From Ga0077523 sp038324085 (lineage in GTDB: Bacteria > Pseudomonadota > Gammaproteobacteria > Burkholderiales > Ga0077523), in assembly GCA_038324085.1 (NCBI GenBank), contig JBBQHP010000007.1, positions 62,001-126,000 of the forward strand: DNA of 64,000 bases, written 5' to 3'. Positions within the stretch are counted from its first letter, which is position 1, and each line of letters begins with the position of its first letter. The notes beneath the pieces are model-generated. The model made no database searches and was not told where the DNA came from. It worked only from the letters and a program-made list of their open reading frames with translations. This document shows, piece after piece, positions 61,753 to 64,000 of the stretch. The position numbers were made by a program, and so were the translations under genes.

Positions 61753-63846
61753 TTGGATCCGAGCGACCGCCCCTCACCGCCCGTGAGCGAAAAGGGCAGG
61801 CCGGCCCGCGCCGAGAAGCTGCGGCGAGCGGGAATCGGGATCGCCGCCGGACTGGTACTCGCGTGCGTAGCGGTCGTCGCGATGCTGCTGGTCGACGCGA
61901 ACATCCTGCGCAAGCCGATAGCTGCCTACGTCGGGCACAAGCTCGATCGCTCGTTTGCCATCAACGGCGATCTCCGCATCCGCCTGTTCGGTCATCCACG
62001 CATCGAAGCGAACGACGTGGTCCTCGGCAACTTCACGGGCGGCAGCAGGCCGGTCATGGGGAAGGTCGCACGCGCAGTGGTCGGAATCCGGTTGCTGCCG
62101 CTGTTGCGGGCGCGCGTCGTACTGCCGTTCGTGGAGCTCAGCGCCCCCGACGTGTTGCTGGAGCGGGACGCCGATGGCCGGGCGAACTGGAACTTCGCGG
62201 ACACCAAAGCGCCGCCGGACGGTTCGGCGATGCATGCGCCGATCATCGAATCGCTCTGGATCAAGGATGGCAGATTGGCGTTCCGCGATCCGCCGTCCGA
62301 TACCGACGTCGTACTGCAGTTCGATTCCGATCGACCCGCCGGGGATGCGGAAGGAACCCTGCGCTTCACCGGGACGGGTAGCCTGCGCAGCGAAGAGTTC
62401 CATCTTTCCGGACACGCCGCCTCGCTCCTCGACCTGACGCAGGCGGGCAAACCGTACCGGCTCGAAATTGCGGCGAGCGCGGGCGCCACGCGCGCTTCGT
62501 TCGATGGCACGCTCGTGCCGCTCGAACTGGAGAGCATCGACGGCAAGCTGGAACTGAGCGGGAAGGATCTGTCGTCGCTGTACCCCTTGATTCCAGTGGT
62601 GCTGCCCTGGACCCCCGCGTACCGGGTCGCCGGCCATTTCACGCGCGACGGCGCCAAGTACTCGCTCGCCGCGCTGCAAGGCAAGGTCGGGAGCAGCGAC
62701 GTGCACGGCAAGGTCGCGCTCGACGTATCGAGCGAACGCCCGATGCTGGTTGCAGACATTACTTCGACGCGCCTCGATCAGAAGGACCTCGCCGGATTTC
62801 TGGGATTGCCGCCACCGGCGAAAGGCAAACGCCGGACGCCCGACCAGGCGCACGCAGCGCAGGAGCTCGCGGCAACCGGCAAGGTGTTGTCGTCGCAGCC
62901 GTTGCGCCTGGAACGCCTGCGCGCAATGGACGCCGACGTGCACTTCAAGGGCGAGCACATGCTCGCGCCCGACATCGCGCTCGACAGCGTCGAAGCCCGA
63001 TTGAAGCTGAAGCACGGCAAGCTCACCCTGACCCCGCTCGATTTCGGTGTCGCCGGTGGCCACGTGAGCTCCACCATAGAGCTCGACGCGAGCCACGACG
63101 TCATACAGACCCGCGGCGACGCTACGGTCAGCAATCTGGAACTCAAAGTGCTCTTGCCGAAGCTGAAGGACGATCCGGGCAGTGCGGGCAAGCTCGGCGG
63201 GCGCATCAAGTTCGCCACCAAGGGCAATTCCCCGGCGCAGATGGCAGCTTCGGGGAACGGCGAGATTGCATTGATCGTGTCATCCGGCAAGGCGCGGGCC
63301 CTCGCGCTCGTATTGACCAACCTCGACCTCGCCAACGCGATCCGCTACCTGTTGCGCGGCGACCCGAACGGTCCGATCTACTGCGCCGTGACGCATGCCA
63401 GCATGCACGACGGCAAGCTGGTGCCGGACATCCTGGTCGTCGACACATCAGTCGAAAAGATCACGGGCGAAGGCAACGTGGATCTCGCGCAGGAAGACTA
63501 CAACCTGCGCCTGGTGGCCCATTCCAAGCATGCCAGCCTGCTGGCGCTGCGTGGGCCCATCCGCATCGGTGGCACGTTCAAGAATCCCAAGGTGCATCCC
63601 GAAGTCGCGCCACTGGCCTTGAGGGTCGGCGCCGCGGTCGCATTGGGAACGGTGCTCACTCCGTTCGCCTCGCTGCTCGCGCTGGTCGACACAGGGGGGG
63701 CGAAAGGCGCCGATTGTTCGGCGCTGATCGGGCAAGCACGGCAAGACGTGGCCGACAGCCCCGTGGCGCCCCCGAAGACGGCCGCACCGGCGCGATCGCC
63801 GCAAGCTCCCGCCGACGCCGGTCACTCCGATCGCCCGACCCGTTAG
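61753..63846 (+). CDS. AsmA family protein
   Basis: A 697-residue inner-membrane protein with one N-terminal span (GIGIAAGLVLACVAVVAMLL) and a large periplasmic part. IAAYVGHKLDRSFAINGDLR, then RLFGHPRIEANDVVLGNF is the AsmA N-terminal motif, and the end has the conserved GTFKNPKVHPEVAPLALRVG. AsmA-like proteins are lipid-bridge proteins that move phospholipids to or within the envelope. The TTG start at 61753 is chosen because GGAGG sits six bases upstream and no better start exists. It follows the catalase after about 140 bases. Confidence 0.88.
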   Translation: MDPSDRPSPPVSEKGRPARAEKLRRAGIGIAAGLVLACVAVVAMLLVDANILRKPIAAYVGHKLDRSFAINGDLRIRLFGHPRIEANDVVLGNFTGGSRPVMGKVARAVVGIRLLPLLRARVVLPFVELSAPDVLLERDADGRANWNFADTKAPPDGSAMHAPIIESLWIKDGRLAFRDPPSDTDVVLQFDSDRPAGDAEGTLRFTGTGSLRSEEFHLSGHAASLLDLTQAGKPYRLEIAASAGATRASFDGTLVPLELESIDGKLELSGKDLSSLYPLIPVVLPWTPAYRVAGHFTRDGAKYSLAALQGKVGSSDVHGKVALDVSSERPMLVADITSTRLDQKDLAGFLGLPPPAKGKRRTPDQAHAAQELAATGKVLSSQPLRLERLRAMDADVHFKGEHMLAPDIALDSVEARLKLKHGKLTLTPLDFGVAGGHVSSTIELDASHDVIQTRGDATVSNLELKVLLPKLKDDPGSAGKLGGRIKFATKGNSPAQMAASGNGEIALIVSSGKARALALVLTNLDLANAIRYLLRGDPNGPIYCAVTHASMHDGKLVPDILVVDTSVEKITGEGNVDLAQEDYNLRLVAHSKHASLLALRGPIRIGGTFKNPKVHPEVAPLALRVGAAVALGTVLTPFASLLALVDTGGAKGADCSALIGQARQDVADSPVAPPKTAAPARSPQAPADAGHSDRPTR

Positions 63847-63900
63847 CGGGTCCGCGTTCATGGGGGCCACGGATCCGATCGGGCACCACTCGCCTCGGTC

Positions 63901-64000
63901 ATGACGCGGACGCTCGAACAATTCGCCGAGATCGTCTGGCGCCTGGCGCGCCGTACTTCGGCGCAGATCGCGCCCGGCGCGGATTCCCAGCACACGGCGC
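63901..64000 (+). CDS. possible partial gene running off the window edge
   Basis: From an ATG at 63901 the frame stays open for the last 33 codons (LEQFAEIVWRLARRTSAQIA). No ribosome-binding site is seen and the visible part resembles nothing known. It may be the start of a real gene beyond the window or simply an open frame. Confidence 0.3.
   Translation, partial: MTRTLEQFAEIVWRLARRTSAQIAPGADSQHTA

Noticed and set aside
1..64000. tRNA or rRNA genes, CRISPR array, insertion sequence, prophage, attachment site
   Set aside because: No cloverleaf-like sequence ending in CCA, no regular direct repeats with spacers, no transposase or integrase motifs and no phage structural genes were found on reading. 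YqjE's 'holin' label is only a superfamily name.

Overview
The window is high-GC, densely coded DNA from a free-living Gram-negative bacterium. Lipoprotein signals, periplasmic binding proteins, a CusA/CusB-type RND pump, AsmA and NdvB-type glucan synthase all imply an outer membrane. A decayed PEP-CTERM tail, a BTAD/MalT-like regulator and the YqjD/YqjE/BON/CsbD stress genes fit Betaproteobacteria best. Some Gammaproteobacteria are not excluded. I see no tRNA, rRNA, CRISPR array, insertion sequence or prophage.

Layout. (1) 1-8.5 kb: MATE exporter, MFS transporter, an SDR without the usual catalytic Tyr, a large BTAD-type regulator, a small secreted protein, and a PEP-CTERM gene relic followed by a strong terminator. 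(2) 8.6-18 kb, minus strand: an aminotransferase overlapping a DUF1015 gene; a coupled operon of RND adaptor, RND pump and LCM-family methyltransferase; a threonine/serine dehydratase overlapping a FrnE-like DsbA protein. (3) 18-29.6 kb: the most interesting region. A molybdenum hydroxylase (FAD subunit plus a fused Fe-S/Mo subunit) is followed by two paralogous XRE-cupin regulators around a Sel1 gene. Then comes a coupled five-gene unit: 6-hydroxynicotinate reductase-like Fe-S protein, ApbE-like UPF0280 protein, DUF1185 protein, a secreted protein, and a branched-chain-amino-acid-type binding protein. Together these look like a hydroxylate-then-reduce route for an N-heterocycle, with a possible flavin-attachment protein built in.

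(4) 29.6-43.3 kb: mixed housekeeping and stress genes, including MarC, a low-affinity iron permease-like protein, a monofunctional catalase, cupin and VOC proteins, an alpha/beta hydrolase, a Na+/H+ antiporter, the NHEJ pair Ku and LigD, and a transglutaminase. (5) 43.4-63.8 kb: a long envelope and oxidative stress island. It holds an orphan NarL-type response regulator, two DUF1328 proteins, a YqjD/YqjE-like unit, a giant cyclic beta-1,2-glucan synthase preceded by a one-nucleotide-spaced small membrane protein, a ferritin-like protein, two BON lipoproteins, CsbD, a YihY/BrkB protein, a large HPII-type catalase and an AsmA protein. Several genes here have their own ribosome-binding sites, factor-independent terminators and inverted repeats. 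One promoter resembles the sigma-S -10 consensus.

All functions are read from protein motifs and gene order. No database search was run.
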